From Erythrobacter sp. (lineage in GTDB: Bacteria > Pseudomonadota > Alphaproteobacteria > Sphingomonadales > Sphingomonadaceae), in assembly GCF_035194505.1 (NCBI RefSeq), contig NZ_CP136573.1, positions 1,785,001 through 1,849,000 on the forward strand: 64,000 bases of DNA. The letters run 5' to 3'. Positions within the stretch are counted from its first letter, which is position 1; each line of letters starts with the position of its first letter. Of this stretch, positions 1 to 8,931 are shown in pieces. The position numbers were made by a program, and so were the translations under genes. The notes beneath the pieces are model-generated. The model ran no database searches. It was not told the DNA's origin and saw only the letters and a list, made by a program, of their open reading frames with translations.

Positions 1-175
1 CGAGGTATTCCGCGAACTCGCGGCCTGTGCCTTGGAAGGGGCCATGGTTCTCGTCTGATTGTTCGTGATAGGCGCTGGCGATCATATGGACGTCCCCGCG
101 ATCGACCCCGCGGCAATAGCGATAGATCGCGCGGCGGATCGACAGTTCGGTCAGGACGTCATCCAGATCCATCAT
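1..175 (-). CDS. SnoaL-like / NTF2-fold protein, N-terminal part only
   Basis: The gene runs off the left window edge, so only about 58 N-terminal residues are visible. They read MMDLDDVLTELSIRR, then IYRYCRGVDRGD, then a stretch with SAYH and HGPFQG. This start (helix, YCRGxDRGD, xxAYH, HGxFxG) is typical of the SnoaL-like NTF2 fold found in small polyketide cyclases and hydrolase-like accessory enzymes of aromatic, steroid and terpenoid pathways. The start codon overlaps the stop of the upstream oxidoreductase gene (TGATG arrangement), which suggests translational coupling. It would be the last visible gene of the P450-SDR-MDR operon. Its substrate is unknown. The fold call is confident for a fragment, but the reaction cannot be inferred. 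Confidence 0.7.
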   Translation of the reverse strand, partial: MMDLDDVLTELSIRRAIYRYCRGVDRGDVHMIASAYHEQSDENHGPFQGTGREFAEYL

Positions 176-1179
176 CACAGCTTCACCAGCACCTTGCCGC
201 GGCTCGTACCGCCCAGCATGGCAACGAATGCATCTGGCATGGCGTTGAGCCCCTCCACGAATGTCACCTCGTCGATCAGTCCGCCCGCGGCCTCGGCCAC
301 GGCGAACTCGGCAATGATCCTCGGTGCTTCGGCGAAGTAGAAACCTGCGTTGAACCCGGTCATGCTGACGTGCTTTTCGATGATCGCGAAGAGATTACGG
401 GGGCCGGCGCGGTAGTTGTCGCCGTCGTAAAGCGCGATCGCCCCGCATAGGGCGATGCGGCCCTTGGGTTTCATGGCGTCGATGGCGATCTCAAGCTGCT
501 CGCCGCCGACATTGTCGAACATCATGTCGAGCCCCTCCGGAGCATGCTCGGCGAGGCGCGCGCGAACATCTTCGCTGCGATAGTTGATGAAGCTTTCGGC
601 CCCAAGTGCGCCGGTGAGCCAGGCTCCCTTCTCATCGGAGCCGGCGCAAGCGATGACCCGCGCACCCGCTCGACGGGCGAGCTGCACGGCAACCGAGCCG
701 ACCGCGCCAGCAGCCCCGTTGATGAACATGGTCTCGCCAGGCTGCGGCTTCAGAACGCCGTGGATACCACCCCACGCGGTGACCCCGGTAAGGCCGTAGA
801 GGCCGAGGAAGCGGTGGAGCGGCCCCGCCGAAGCGCTTACCGGCTGAAGCTGCTCGGCGGGCGCTACGTAATGGTCGCGCCAGCCATGCGCCATCGAGAC
901 GACATGGCTACCCACCGGCAAGGCCGCGCTCCTGCTTTCGATCACCTCGCCGACAGCCCCGCCCGGCATCGGCTCGCCCAGGGGGACGGAGCCGTGCACG
1001 CCGCCCTGGTCACCCATGAACAGACGCATGTATGGATCGATCGAGAGCCACAGGTTGCGCACCAGCACTTCGCCTTCGGCGGGAGCCGATAGCGACACAT
1101 TGCGAATGGTGAAGTCCTGCGGGGTTGGCGAGCCTTGGGGGCGCCGGGCGAGCACGACCTGAAGGGCGGACGCCGTCAC
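175..1179 (-). CDS. NADP-dependent MDR-family oxidoreductase (zinc-independent)
   Basis: The product is 334 aa and resembles the zinc-independent medium-chain dehydrogenases of the leukotriene B4 12-hydroxydehydrogenase / CurA group, which reduce enone or enal double bonds with NADPH. Visible marks are the N-terminal GroES-like half with LWLSIDPYMR, and a Rossmann segment NGAAGAVGSVAVQLARRAGA near residues 150-170. MFDNVGGE and the C-terminal RGKVLVKL ending are also typical of this group. The zinc-ligand pattern of classical alcohol dehydrogenases is not seen. It overlaps the SDR gene upstream by 4 nt and the SnoaL-like gene downstream, so it is part of a tightly coupled catabolic operon. 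The substrate is probably a conjugated intermediate made by the neighbouring P450 and SDR, which is inference from context. Confidence 0.88.
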   Translation of the reverse strand: MTASALQVVLARRPQGSPTPQDFTIRNVSLSAPAEGEVLVRNLWLSIDPYMRLFMGDQGGVHGSVPLGEPMPGGAVGEVIESRSAALPVGSHVVSMAHGWRDHYVAPAEQLQPVSASAGPLHRFLGLYGLTGVTAWGGIHGVLKPQPGETMFINGAAGAVGSVAVQLARRAGARVIACAGSDEKGAWLTGALGAESFINYRSEDVRARLAEHAPEGLDMMFDNVGGEQLEIAIDAMKPKGRIALCGAIALYDGDNYRAGPRNLFAIIEKHVSMTGFNAGFYFAEAPRIIAEFAVAEAAGGLIDEVTFVEGLNAMPDAFVAMLGGTSRGKVLVKL

Positions 1180-1928
1180 GCCGCCGCATCCTTGATGCGG
1201 TTATGAACGACGACATGCTCTCCCGCCTTGCTGTCGTCGCGGACGATTTCGAGCACAACTGCCGCGATGTCTTGGGGGGTGAGGATCTCGATCTGCTCAA
1301 GGATCGGCGCTAGCCAGTCAGGCCGGACACCGCCGCCGGTTTTGTCGAGGATCGCCGTCTCGGTGACACCGGGGCAAACCGAATTGACCCGCACACCGAA
1401 CTGTTCGGCAAAGACACTGCATGACGTGCCGAAATGCACGACGCCCGCCTTGGCAGCGGCATATTGCGCATCGCTCGGAAGAGGGTTCAGCGCTCCGGTA
1501 GAAGCGGTGTTGACGATCACCCCGCCGCCGCGCTCGCGCATGTAGCGGATCGCCAGCGTGCTCGACTGGATTACGGCGATGAGGTCGATCTCGATAACCT
1601 TGCGGATCGTTGCGAGGCTGCTGTCGGGATAGGGCGGCGGCCCTGAGACGATACCGGCATTGTTGAAGACGATGTCGATGCGGCCCCAGCGCGCGTCCGC
1701 CTCGGCATACATTTGCTCCAGATCGGCAGTGTCGGTGACATCGATCCTCAATGCCATAGGCTCCGCGCCCGCCTCGGCTACCACCCGCGCGGTTTCGCCA
1801 TTGCCGACCTCATCGAGATCCGCCAGCACGATACCGCGGACACCGGCTTCTGCGAGAGCGACAGCCGTGGCACGTCCGATCCCGGCAGCGGAGCCCGAGA
1901 TGATGGCGACGGTTCCGGCAATTTCCAT
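1176..1928 (-). CDS. SDR family NAD(P)-dependent oxidoreductase
   Basis: The product is 250 aa from an ATG that follows the P450 stop by 2 nt; the frame is open further upstream, but that stretch lies inside the P450 gene. It has all the marks of a classical short-chain dehydrogenase: the cofactor motif SGSAAGIG at residues 11-18, NNAG at 89-92, catalytic Ser143, and the YxxxK pair Tyr156/Lys160. PGVTETAI follows the active site, as is usual. It would oxidise a hydroxyl group or reduce a ketone with NAD(P). It sits between the P450 and the MDR oxidoreductase in one operon, so a sequential hydroxylate, dehydrogenate, reduce scheme is plausible. The substrate is unknown. Confidence 0.9.
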   Translation of the reverse strand: MEIAGTVAIISGSAAGIGRATAVALAEAGVRGIVLADLDEVGNGETARVVAEAGAEPMALRIDVTDTADLEQMYAEADARWGRIDIVFNNAGIVSGPPPYPDSSLATIRKVIEIDLIAVIQSSTLAIRYMRERGGGVIVNTASTGALNPLPSDAQYAAAKAGVVHFGTSCSVFAEQFGVRVNSVCPGVTETAILDKTGGGVRPDWLAPILEQIEILTPQDIAAVVLEIVRDDSKAGEHVVVHNRIKDAAA

Positions 1929-1930
1929 AC

Positions 1931-3139
1931 TCAGTTCTCCTTGCGCGGGATCAGCCGCACCGGCAGCTTGTAGGGACCGTTGAGGGTCGGGAACGGATAG
2001 GGCACCAGTGGCCCTGCTCGCTTCAGCCCGTCGAAGCGCTTCATGAACTCTTCGACCACCACTCGCGCTTCCATGCGCGCCAGTGGGCCGCCAATGCAGG
2101 TGTGGAGGCCATGGCCGAAGGAGAGGTGCTTGCGCAGCACCTTGGGCTCGCGCGCGATGTCGAACCGAAGCGGATCGTCGAACACCTCCGGGTCGAGGTT
2201 GCCCGAGAACCACATCAACCCGATCTTGGTGTCGGCGGGGATGTCATGCCCGCCGAGGGTGATCGGCTCGTTGTTGGTGCGGAACAACCCATGGACCGGG
2301 CTCTCGATCCGCAATGTCTCTTCCAGAGCTTGATCAAGCAGCGAGGGATCGGCCTTGAGCTTTGCCCACTGGTCAGGGTGATCCATCATCAGGTTGAAGA
2401 AGCTGCCGATGAAGACCGTGGTCGTCGCCGCACCTGCCACCAGCAGGAACTGCGCGAACCCCAGGATCTGCGGGGTCGGGATGCGTTCACCATCGATGCG
2501 GCCCTTGACCAGCAGCGACACCATGTCGTCGCCGGGATCTTCACCAGCTTCGTCAAGTGCGATCTTGGCCTCCACTCGCGGGAGGAAATAGTCCGCGATC
2601 TTACGCAGCTTGTCGAGCCGGTCGGCCTCCATGGTTTGCGCCTTCTGGAGGGTGGAGCCCGCCATCACGTCTACCCAATCGCGCAGCATCGGATAGTCGG
2701 CGAATGGCACATCGAGCAACTCGCTGATGACGAACATCGGCACCTGGTCGGCAAGTTCGGCCATCAGGTCGCACTCTACCAGCTCGGCCAGCGCCTCCAT
2801 ACGCTGCTGCACGAAGGCACGGATCGGCTCTTCAAGCGCGGCAATGATCTTGGGGTTGAATGCGGGCGCGATGGCCTTCTTTTGCTTGGTGTGGAGCGGC
2901 GGATCAGCGCCGACGAGAACCGGCACAGAATGCTCGTCCGCGTAGTTGGTGCCTGGCCCATGCCGCACCGAAAACATCTCGTTGTCCCGCACGATGGCCA
3001 TGATGCCGGCATGGCGGAACACCGCATACCAGCCGACCTCGGTATTGTTGTGCACAGGGCAGGTGTCCTGCATGGTGCGGTAGGTCTGATGCGGGAAATT
3101 CTGGAACTTCTCGTCGTAGAAGTCGAAGTCAGTGACCAT
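1931..3139 (-). CDS. cytochrome P450 (soluble bacterial class)
   Basis: The product is 402 aa, the normal length of a soluble bacterial P450 with no membrane anchor. I chose the ATG that follows a GGGAGAG ribosome site; a longer frame adds 17 residues without a good site. The heme-thiolate signature FGHGLHTCIGG places the axial cysteine at Cys348. The K-helix ExxR is at 274-277 (ETLR). The I-helix oxygen-activation motif reads AGAATT at 235-240, a slight variant of the common AGxxT. It would hydroxylate a hydrophobic substrate using an external ferredoxin and reductase, neither of which is encoded next to it. It is the first gene of the operon and faces a TetR regulator. Similar clusters serve steroid or terpenoid breakdown, but no substrate can be fixed. 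Confidence 0.93.
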   Translation of the reverse strand: MVTDFDFYDEKFQNFPHQTYRTMQDTCPVHNNTEVGWYAVFRHAGIMAIVRDNEMFSVRHGPGTNYADEHSVPVLVGADPPLHTKQKKAIAPAFNPKIIAALEEPIRAFVQQRMEALAELVECDLMAELADQVPMFVISELLDVPFADYPMLRDWVDVMAGSTLQKAQTMEADRLDKLRKIADYFLPRVEAKIALDEAGEDPGDDMVSLLVKGRIDGERIPTPQILGFAQFLLVAGAATTTVFIGSFFNLMMDHPDQWAKLKADPSLLDQALEETLRIESPVHGLFRTNNEPITLGGHDIPADTKIGLMWFSGNLDPEVFDDPLRFDIAREPKVLRKHLSFGHGLHTCIGGPLARMEARVVVEEFMKRFDGLKRAGPLVPYPFPTLNGPYKLPVRLIPRKEN

Positions 3140-3210
3140 GTCGGTTTCTCTCCCGACCACGAAGCTATGGCGACTCACAAATTGAAACAAGTTCTACTTT
3201 TCGCTAGGCG
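3140..3210. promoter_or_regulatory. divergent promoter region between P450 operon and TetR gene
   Basis: This short 71-bp region separates the two outward-facing genes, so both promoters and any TetR operator must lie here or in the coding starts. An imperfect dyad around TTGAAACAAGTTCTA at about 3183-3197 is the only candidate operator I see. The assignment rests on gene arrangement more than on the motif. Confidence 0.4.
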
Positions 3211-3873
3211 ATGCTTATGAACGAACCAGGCTCGCCCAACCGCCGCTACGCCAGCGATCGCATGGGCCGCAGGCAGGAGGAGATCCTTGCGGCCGCGCGG
3301 GAGATGCTGACCGAAGGCGACGGCACCATCCGCATGCGCGAGTTGGCCGAGCGCAGCGGTGTGGCGCTCGGGACGATCTACAATCGCTTCGGCAGCAAAG
3401 AGCGGGTAGCGCTGGAAGCGGTGATCGACGTCTTCCGCAACCGCGTGGTGCCTTGGGAACAGACTGCCAATGAAGACGTGATCGACCGGATGATGGAGAG
3501 GATTGCCTCGGCGGTCGCGGAGATCCGGCGGCGTCCACCGTTCGCACGCACAATGGCCGCCTGCTATTTCGGTGCCGCCTCCGACGAGAACGCCGGGCTT
3601 GCCGAAGCTCTTCACGACTACCCGGCCAGCGAGCTGCGCAAGGGGTTACTGGAACTTCACGAGCTGGGCGCACTGCGGGGTGACACTGACATTGCGGAGC
3701 TAGCAGATGAGATTACCCGCGCCCAATACGCAGCGGTAGCCCACTGGGCAAAGGGGCTCGTCAGCGAGGAAGCGCTCGAACGGAGCATGCAGCGGGCCTT
3801 GCTGCAACATCTGTTCGTCTGGCTGGAGGGCAGCTGGGCCGAGAAGCTTCAGCTGCGTCCCCGCCTGCGGTAG
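3211..3873 (+). CDS. TetR/AcrR family transcriptional regulator
   Basis: The product is 220 aa. The N-terminal helix-turn-helix is clear, with RQEEILAAAREML followed by IRMRELAERSGVALGTIY and NRFGSKERVALEAV, the standard TetR DNA-binding helices at about residues 20-65. The remainder is a variable ligand-binding helical domain. The gene is transcribed away from the P450 operon across 71 bp, the usual arrangement for a local repressor whose ligand is a pathway substrate. Regulation of the P450-SDR-MDR-SnoaL operon is inferred from that geometry. Confidence 0.9.
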   Translation: MLMNEPGSPNRRYASDRMGRRQEEILAAAREMLTEGDGTIRMRELAERSGVALGTIYNRFGSKERVALEAVIDVFRNRVVPWEQTANEDVIDRMMERIASAVAEIRRRPPFARTMAACYFGAASDENAGLAEALHDYPASELRKGLLELHELGALRGDTDIAELADEITRAQYAAVAHWAKGLVSEEALERSMQRALLQHLFVWLEGSWAEKLQLRPRLR

Positions 3874-3998
3874 CAGGTTGCGCACCTTGACTGCTCTGCC
3901 GCCTGAAAACTGGCCCATTCGCCGGTAGAGGTTTCCGCTTTAGACATCTTTGGCTGATCGAGCAGTGAACGCCGGGTGCTGAGATCTTGCGTAAGGGG

Positions 3999-4250
3999 TG
4001 GATTAGCCAGCCAAGCTACTACAACCGGAAGAAGAGGTGCGCGGGGCTGCTGCCATCAGAGATGCGGCGGCAGCGTTAGCTGGAGGACGAGAACAGCCGA
4101 CTCTAGAAGATCGTCGCTGACCTGACGCCGGACCGTGAGATGCTTCAGGATGTCATCAATCGAAAGCTCCAAGGCCGGATTGGAGGCGCTAGCTGGTCGA
4201 CGGGATGCTCTTGGACTGGAGCGCAACGGGGCAGGCTTGGGTTGTTGTCT
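3999..4250 (+). pseudogene. decayed IS3-family transposase (end of orfA, start of orfB)
   Basis: The plus strand still reads WISQPSYYNRKKRCAGL, then after one stop LEDENSRL, after another stop KIVADLTPDREMLQDVI. This is the second half of an IS3-family OrfA: the SxxxYYxWRK turn, the ExENxxL leucine zipper, and ADLTLDxxxLxxxx. Close behind, in another frame, is RR-stop-LVDGMLLDWS, which resembles the start of OrfB. At least three in-frame stops make it non-functional. No terminal inverted repeats or target duplication were recognised. The rest of the gap between 3874 and 4396 shows nothing else. Confidence 0.65.
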
Positions 4251-4396
4251 CTGGCGCACAGGCGCACACCTGCCGCCGTGGAGTTAGCGCCCCTGCAATG
4301 ACTACCTCACACCGCCCCAGCTAGGACGTAGAGCGTGATCCGCAAATGCGCGAAAGCAGGCTTGCACCATTCCCACTGGTTGTTAGTCTCAGGAAC

Positions 4397-7300
4397 ATGA
4401 GATGGCTGGCCATGATCTGTTTGACAGTCTGGTTAACAGCGCCCGTTGCAATTTTTGCTCAGCCGCAATCAGCCTCGGACTCTATTGCGCCCGATCTGCG
4501 TCAGCCCACCGAGAAGGAAGCACGGCAGCTCGATACTGGTTGGCAGACGATCGGATTCCACGAAGCATCGGCCTTTCCGGCCAACACGATCTCGGCAATC
4601 GACAAGATCAAGCCGCTGGTCGACGAGACCTACGGGCCGGACCATCCGCTCGCGCTGCGGCTCGACACGCTGCGGGCGGGCAGCCTGTCGCGGATCGGCA
4701 AGCATCAGGAGGCAGAGGCGGCGCTGGCGACGAATGTTGCGGCGCTTGAACGGCGCCTCGGCCCGGACAAAAGCTGGACCTATCTCGCGCGGCAGGATCG
4801 CGCCCGCAATCTCGTCCAGCTGGGCCGGCTGGCAGAAGCAGTCGCCCTGTTCGAGGAAAATGCGCAGGTCATCGCCCGGCAGCCGGGGCTCGATCCGCTG
4901 GCAAAGGCGCGACTAGGGCTCGATATCGCCTATGCGCGGCGAATGCAGGGCCGCTTTGCCGAAGCCGAAGGGCTGGCGCGGCTGGCCTGCGATGCCGAAC
5001 GCGCAGCCCCCGCGCCGGAGCCGGTCTCGGTTGCCGTGGCCTGCGCGTCGCTCGCGCGGTCGCTCACCGGGCTCGGCCGGATCGACGAGGCGACCACGCT
5101 GGTCCGGTCGCTGCTGGAAGGGTATGAAAAAAAGGATGTCGGCCGGGCGCGCCTGCTTTTTGCCCTCGCCGAGGCGGACGGGGAAGCCGGCCGCATGTTC
5201 GAAACCCAGCAGCATTACACCGAGGCCGCCAAACTGCTGCTCGATATCGAGGGCTATGACGCGCCGAACACGCTGCAGGCCACCGCACGGGCGCGGCTGG
5301 CTCTGGTCGAGGCACTGGGCCGCTCGCCGATGGTCGCCACCAGCATCGTGTCCGACGGTCTGCCGATCGCTTTCGACCTCGGGCAATGCGACGGCGCACC
5401 GGACAGCCTGTCCGGGGCTGAATTGCGGCTGTCCAGAGCCGCCACGGATTTTCGCGGAGAGGACCAGAGGGCCTGCCTCGAAAAGATCCGCGATTTTCTC
5501 GCCGGCGGCCATGGTCCGGACGCCCCGGCGACGCTGGAAGTGCGGGAGCGACTGGTCGAGGTGATTGACCGGATGGGCGATGCAGAGCCTGCGCTGGAAG
5601 AAGCGCGCGGGTTGGTGGCCGCCCGCGAGAAGGTCAATGGCCTCGCCCACCCCGCCACTGCGCGGGCGATGCTACTTTATGCACAGACGCTCTCCGCCAT
5701 GGGACGTAGCCAGGAGGCCGAGGCGCTCGCCAGACGCGCCGCCGCCGTGCTGCCCGCGCAGGCCCACAGCTTCAACGCCCGCCGGCTGGATACGCTGGGC
5801 CAACACCAGCAGGCAGCCGCCCAGTGGCAAATGGCCGCCGCCGCGTTCGAGAAGGGGCCAAAGCAGTCGCTGCGGCTCGCCATCGATATCCTCGCCGGAC
5901 AGGTATTCAACGCGCATTATCAGGGGCGCTGCAACGACACCAAGCGCGCGGAGGTCGAGGAGCTCGTCGCAGCGGAGACCTATGCGCTGGTGGGCGATTT
6001 CAGGCGACCTTCGGATGAAGCCCATGCGATCCTGCTGGCCTGCGAGGGCAAGTGGAAGGAAGCAGCGGCGATCTACCAGCAATTGAGCTTCGAAAGCGTG
6101 AGCGACGGAATCGCGTTCCACGATTCCAATCTCGCCCGGCTGGAAGCGCGCCTTGCGCTCGCCTTGCTGAAGAACCCCGACTATTATGATGCTGCCTTTT
6201 TCGCGGCGCGGAATGCCGCCTTCTATGCGCGCGAGCGGCGCTATACGCCGGCCCGTGATTCATCCGGCAAGCCCCTCGGTTTCCGCACGGCTTCGGCAGG
6301 CACGGGCGCCGATCCGCTGGCGGTGGCGTTCTCGACGCTGATCACGCTCAACTGGGCCTATGAAGGCAAGCAGGTGCGGCTCGGGTCGAGCACCATCACC
6401 TCGCAGGGGATGGACGAGGCGTTTCGTGCAGCCCAGGATTTCGCACAGAGCAGGGCGGCGGCATCGCTGCTGGAAGCGGCGGCGAGGGCGGCGGTCAGTG
6501 ATCCCGAACTCGGTGCGCTGATCGACCGGCAGGCAGCGCTGGCGGCGAAGATCTATGCTTCCGATCAGGCCGCGTTGGCAAACAGAGCCGGCGCTGTAGC
6601 CGGCGATGCGTCGCTCGAAGGCGATCGCCGGGCGCTGGCGGAGCTGACCGAGGAACTCAGGCAGCGCTATCCCGCCTATGCCAACACCTCGCGCCCCTTC
6701 GGCCTGTCGATCGCGCAAACCCGGTCAAGGTTACGCGCGGGCGAGGCCGTGCTGATGATCCAGCCGATCGGCGATGCGGTCTACAGCTTCGCCATTTCGG
6801 CCGACAGTCAGGCCTGGCACAAGGCTGACATCAGCAGGGCTGAGATGGACCGGCTGGTCGCATCGGTGCGCTGCCGGATCGATCCGGGTAGTTGCACGCT
6901 GAACCTGCCGGGCGAATATCTGTTCGAGGGCAAGGCGGCGGCGGCACTCTACCAGCAGCTCGTCGCGCCGGTTGTGTCGGGCCTCGGCGATGCCGGGACG
7001 CTCTACCCGGTGACCGGGGGGAGCCTAGGGAGCATTCCGCTGGGCATTCTGGTGGTGGGCGAGCCGCCGCGGCAAAGCTTCGACGAGCAGGCAGAACTCG
7101 CCGCGCTGGCGGGCACCCAGTGGCTGAGCGACCGCTATGCGCTGGCGACCTTGCCGTCGGTATCCAGCCTGCGCGCCTATGCCGCGGCCGAGGGCGGCGA
7201 GGCGGGCGCGCCGGGGTTCGTCGGGATTGGCGATCCCGTCCTCGGCCCGGCGCAGGAGATTTCGCGGGGCAGTTCGAGCGCCACCACCGCCAATGTCCGC

Positions 7301-7969
7301 GGCAGCGATGACCTCGCCGAGCCCGCCGCGCTAATGAAATTGAGCTCGCTGCCCGGTACAAGGCGCGAATTGCTCGCCATCGCGCGCACGCTCGGCAGTC
7401 CGGAAGACAGCCTGCTGCTTGCCGAGGCCGCGACCGAGGGCCGGGTGAAGTCCCCCGCGCTGCTCGCCAATGCCGGCATCATCGTCTTCGCTACCCATGC
7501 GATGCTGCCCGGGCAGATCGAGGGGAACGCCGAGCCCGGCCTTGTCATGACCCCGCCCTACGAAGCCAGCATTGGCGATGACGGCTACCTGACCGCGAGC
7601 GAGGCGGCCGCGCTTAAGCTCAACGCCGACTGGGTCGTGCTCTCGGCCTGCAACACCGCCGGCCCGGCCGATGGCGGTAGCAACGAAAGCCTCTCCGGTC
7701 TGGCGCGGGCGTTCTTTTTCGCCGGCGCCCGTTCGCTGCTGGTGAGCCACTGGCCGGTGCTCGACACGGTTGGCGCCGCGATCACCAGCGAGACCTTCCG
7801 CATAAAGGCGGCCCATCCCGACCTGTCCCGCGCCGAGGCGCTGCAGCTGGCGCTGCGTGGCATCCGAAGTGGAACCTCAGTGCTGGGCGATGCCATCCCC
7901 GGATGGGAGCCGAGTTGGGCCGACCCCTGGGCCTGGGCACCCTTCAGCTTGATCGAAAGCGGAAGCTGA
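4397..7969 (+). CDS. exported TPR-repeat protein with C-terminal CHAT (caspase-like) domain
   Basis: The product is 1190 aa from the ATG at 4397. This start gives a clean signal peptide (MRWLAMICLTVWLTAPVAIFAQ) and an AGGA-like site; an in-frame ATG 51 nt upstream would bury it. About 650 residues of helical TPR-like repeats follow (LARQDRARNLVQLGRLAEAV is one unit). The C-terminal 350 residues are a CHAT domain, a caspase-clan peptidase fold. The catalytic dyad is visible as His1034 in VFATHA and Cys1085 in LSACNT, followed by ESLSGLARAFFFAGA and LLVSHWPV. It probably acts in the periplasm. CHAT-TPR proteins are known partly as separase-like or gasdermin-cleaving proteases, but exported forms are poorly characterised. 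Flanking IS relics suggest a horizontally acquired patch. Confidence 0.88.
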   Translation: MRWLAMICLTVWLTAPVAIFAQPQSASDSIAPDLRQPTEKEARQLDTGWQTIGFHEASAFPANTISAIDKIKPLVDETYGPDHPLALRLDTLRAGSLSRIGKHQEAEAALATNVAALERRLGPDKSWTYLARQDRARNLVQLGRLAEAVALFEENAQVIARQPGLDPLAKARLGLDIAYARRMQGRFAEAEGLARLACDAERAAPAPEPVSVAVACASLARSLTGLGRIDEATTLVRSLLEGYEKKDVGRARLLFALAEADGEAGRMFETQQHYTEAAKLLLDIEGYDAPNTLQATARARLALVEALGRSPMVATSIVSDGLPIAFDLGQCDGAPDSLSGAELRLSRAATDFRGEDQRACLEKIRDFLAGGHGPDAPATLEVRERLVEVIDRMGDAEPALEEARGLVAAREKVNGLAHPATARAMLLYAQTLSAMGRSQEAEALARRAAAVLPAQAHSFNARRLDTLGQHQQAAAQWQMAAAAFEKGPKQSLRLAIDILAGQVFNAHYQGRCNDTKRAEVEELVAAETYALVGDFRRPSDEAHAILLACEGKWKEAAAIYQQLSFESVSDGIAFHDSNLARLEARLALALLKNPDYYDAAFFAARNAAFYARERRYTPARDSSGKPLGFRTASAGTGADPLAVAFSTLITLNWAYEGKQVRLGSSTITSQGMDEAFRAAQDFAQSRAAASLLEAAARAAVSDPELGALIDRQAALAAKIYASDQAALANRAGAVAGDASLEGDRRALAELTEELRQRYPAYANTSRPFGLSIAQTRSRLRAGEAVLMIQPIGDAVYSFAISADSQAWHKADISRAEMDRLVASVRCRIDPGSCTLNLPGEYLFEGKAAAALYQQLVAPVVSGLGDAGTLYPVTGGSLGSIPLGILVVGEPPRQSFDEQAELAALAGTQWLSDRYALATLPSVSSLRAYAAAEGGEAGAPGFVGIGDPVLGPAQEISRGSSSATTANVRGSDDLAEPAALMKLSSLPGTRRELLAIARTLGSPEDSLLLAEAATEGRVKSPALLANAGIIVFATHAMLPGQIEGNAEPGLVMTPPYEASIGDDGYLTASEAAALKLNADWVVLSACNTAGPADGGSNESLSGLARAFFFAGARSLLVSHWPVLDTVGAAITSETFRIKAAHPDLSRAEALQLALRGIRSGTSVLGDAIPGWEPSWADPWAWAPFSLIESGS

Positions 7970-8296
7970 AATCGCGCTTGAGCCGGACGATAAGAGCGAA
8001 GCCGAGATTTCATAGGGTGTGGCTGAGAGGCTTGGTTCAAGCGAATGACCTGCCCCCCTGCTGCCGCGAACAGTTTAGCGCGAATTCAAATCACACGTGA
8101 TAGACCGTGGGGCAAAGGTATCGGGCCCGCCACCCATGATGGCGGCGTAGTGTCACGAAGACGACGGCAATTCCATTGTGTCGTGCAAACTTCCGCGGTC
8201 AGCGGTCGGGAAGGGGTGGGGCTATTTGCGTTGCCTTGCGGCTTCGATTGAGGAGTGGCCAGGGCGGCTTACGGCGCCACCTGCCGTAGGTCGTTA
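7970..8296. other. intergenic stretch, nothing recognised
   Basis: This is 327 bp between two convergent genes. Short open frames here have no family resemblance. A small hairpin (CCGCCA / TGGCGG at 8127-8145) is present without a following T tract. It may serve as a weak terminator for the convergent genes. I see no RNA gene or promoter. Confidence 0.4.
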
Positions 8297-8710
8297 TCAG
8301 TCATAGCGATAAGTCGAAATCTCGCAGACATTGATCTTATTGCGGATCACGACATCGTCATCGGCGAACTCATTGGCGAACACCGCCCTGAAATCATAGA
8401 TGCAGCGACAGCGCCCATCATCGAAGTTGACCACGAACGAGCTATAGCTCTGGATCACTTCGTCTCCAAGAATGTCATCTTCCCAATCGTTGACGTCCGG
8501 CGGTGAGGCGAAGAATGCCAACATGGTGACGCCGGTTTCGTTGATTATAGTCACGCTACGGTCCTGGCCATCGTTACAGGCCTGCGCGGTTGCGGCGACA
8601 GCGACCGGCGAGACTGCGGCAGCTGCCGACGGTGTGGTCGCCCCACTACCCCCAAACGTGAATAGAGCGAGTGCAACGACACCAAAAAGAATTACTACGA
8701 ACTTTTGCAT
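8297..8710 (-). CDS. small secreted protein with DxLG / CxYDxR domain
   Basis: The product is 137 aa from the ATG at 8710, which gives a signal peptide (MQKFVVILFGVVALALF); the longer frame upstream lacks a comparable start. The mature part has an immunoglobulin-like pattern: VTIINETG, SPPDVNDWEDDILGD, then CIYDFRAVF and NVCEIS. From memory, this N-x-TG ... SPxxxxDWxxDxLG ... CxxDxR pattern belongs to a small exported domain family often found beside or fused to caspase-like (peptidase C14) proteins, sometimes mislabelled in databases. Here it is convergent with the TPR-CHAT gene 327 bp away. The cysteine pairs suggest disulfides in the periplasm. Its function is unknown. Confidence 0.65.
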   Translation of the reverse strand: MQKFVVILFGVVALALFTFGGSGATTPSAAAAVSPVAVAATAQACNDGQDRSVTIINETGVTMLAFFASPPDVNDWEDDILGDEVIQSYSSFVVNFDDGRCRCIYDFRAVFANEFADDDVVIRNKINVCEISTYRYD

Positions 8711-8931
8711 AGTTTCCCCGAAGTTACTCGGTAACCAATACGATATCGAACCCAGGAATCCGATTATCGCTATTGCGAGGGGTAGGATATTGAAAGTACC
8801 AGGCAGCCCGAGACACCCTCGATATGGTCGCAGGACCTCGATGAACCCGCCTCTGGAACTCTCGATATGCTTCAAAGGCTTAGTCAAATTCCTTCAGGTC
8901 GATTACGTACTTATACTGGCGTCCAGTGCCA

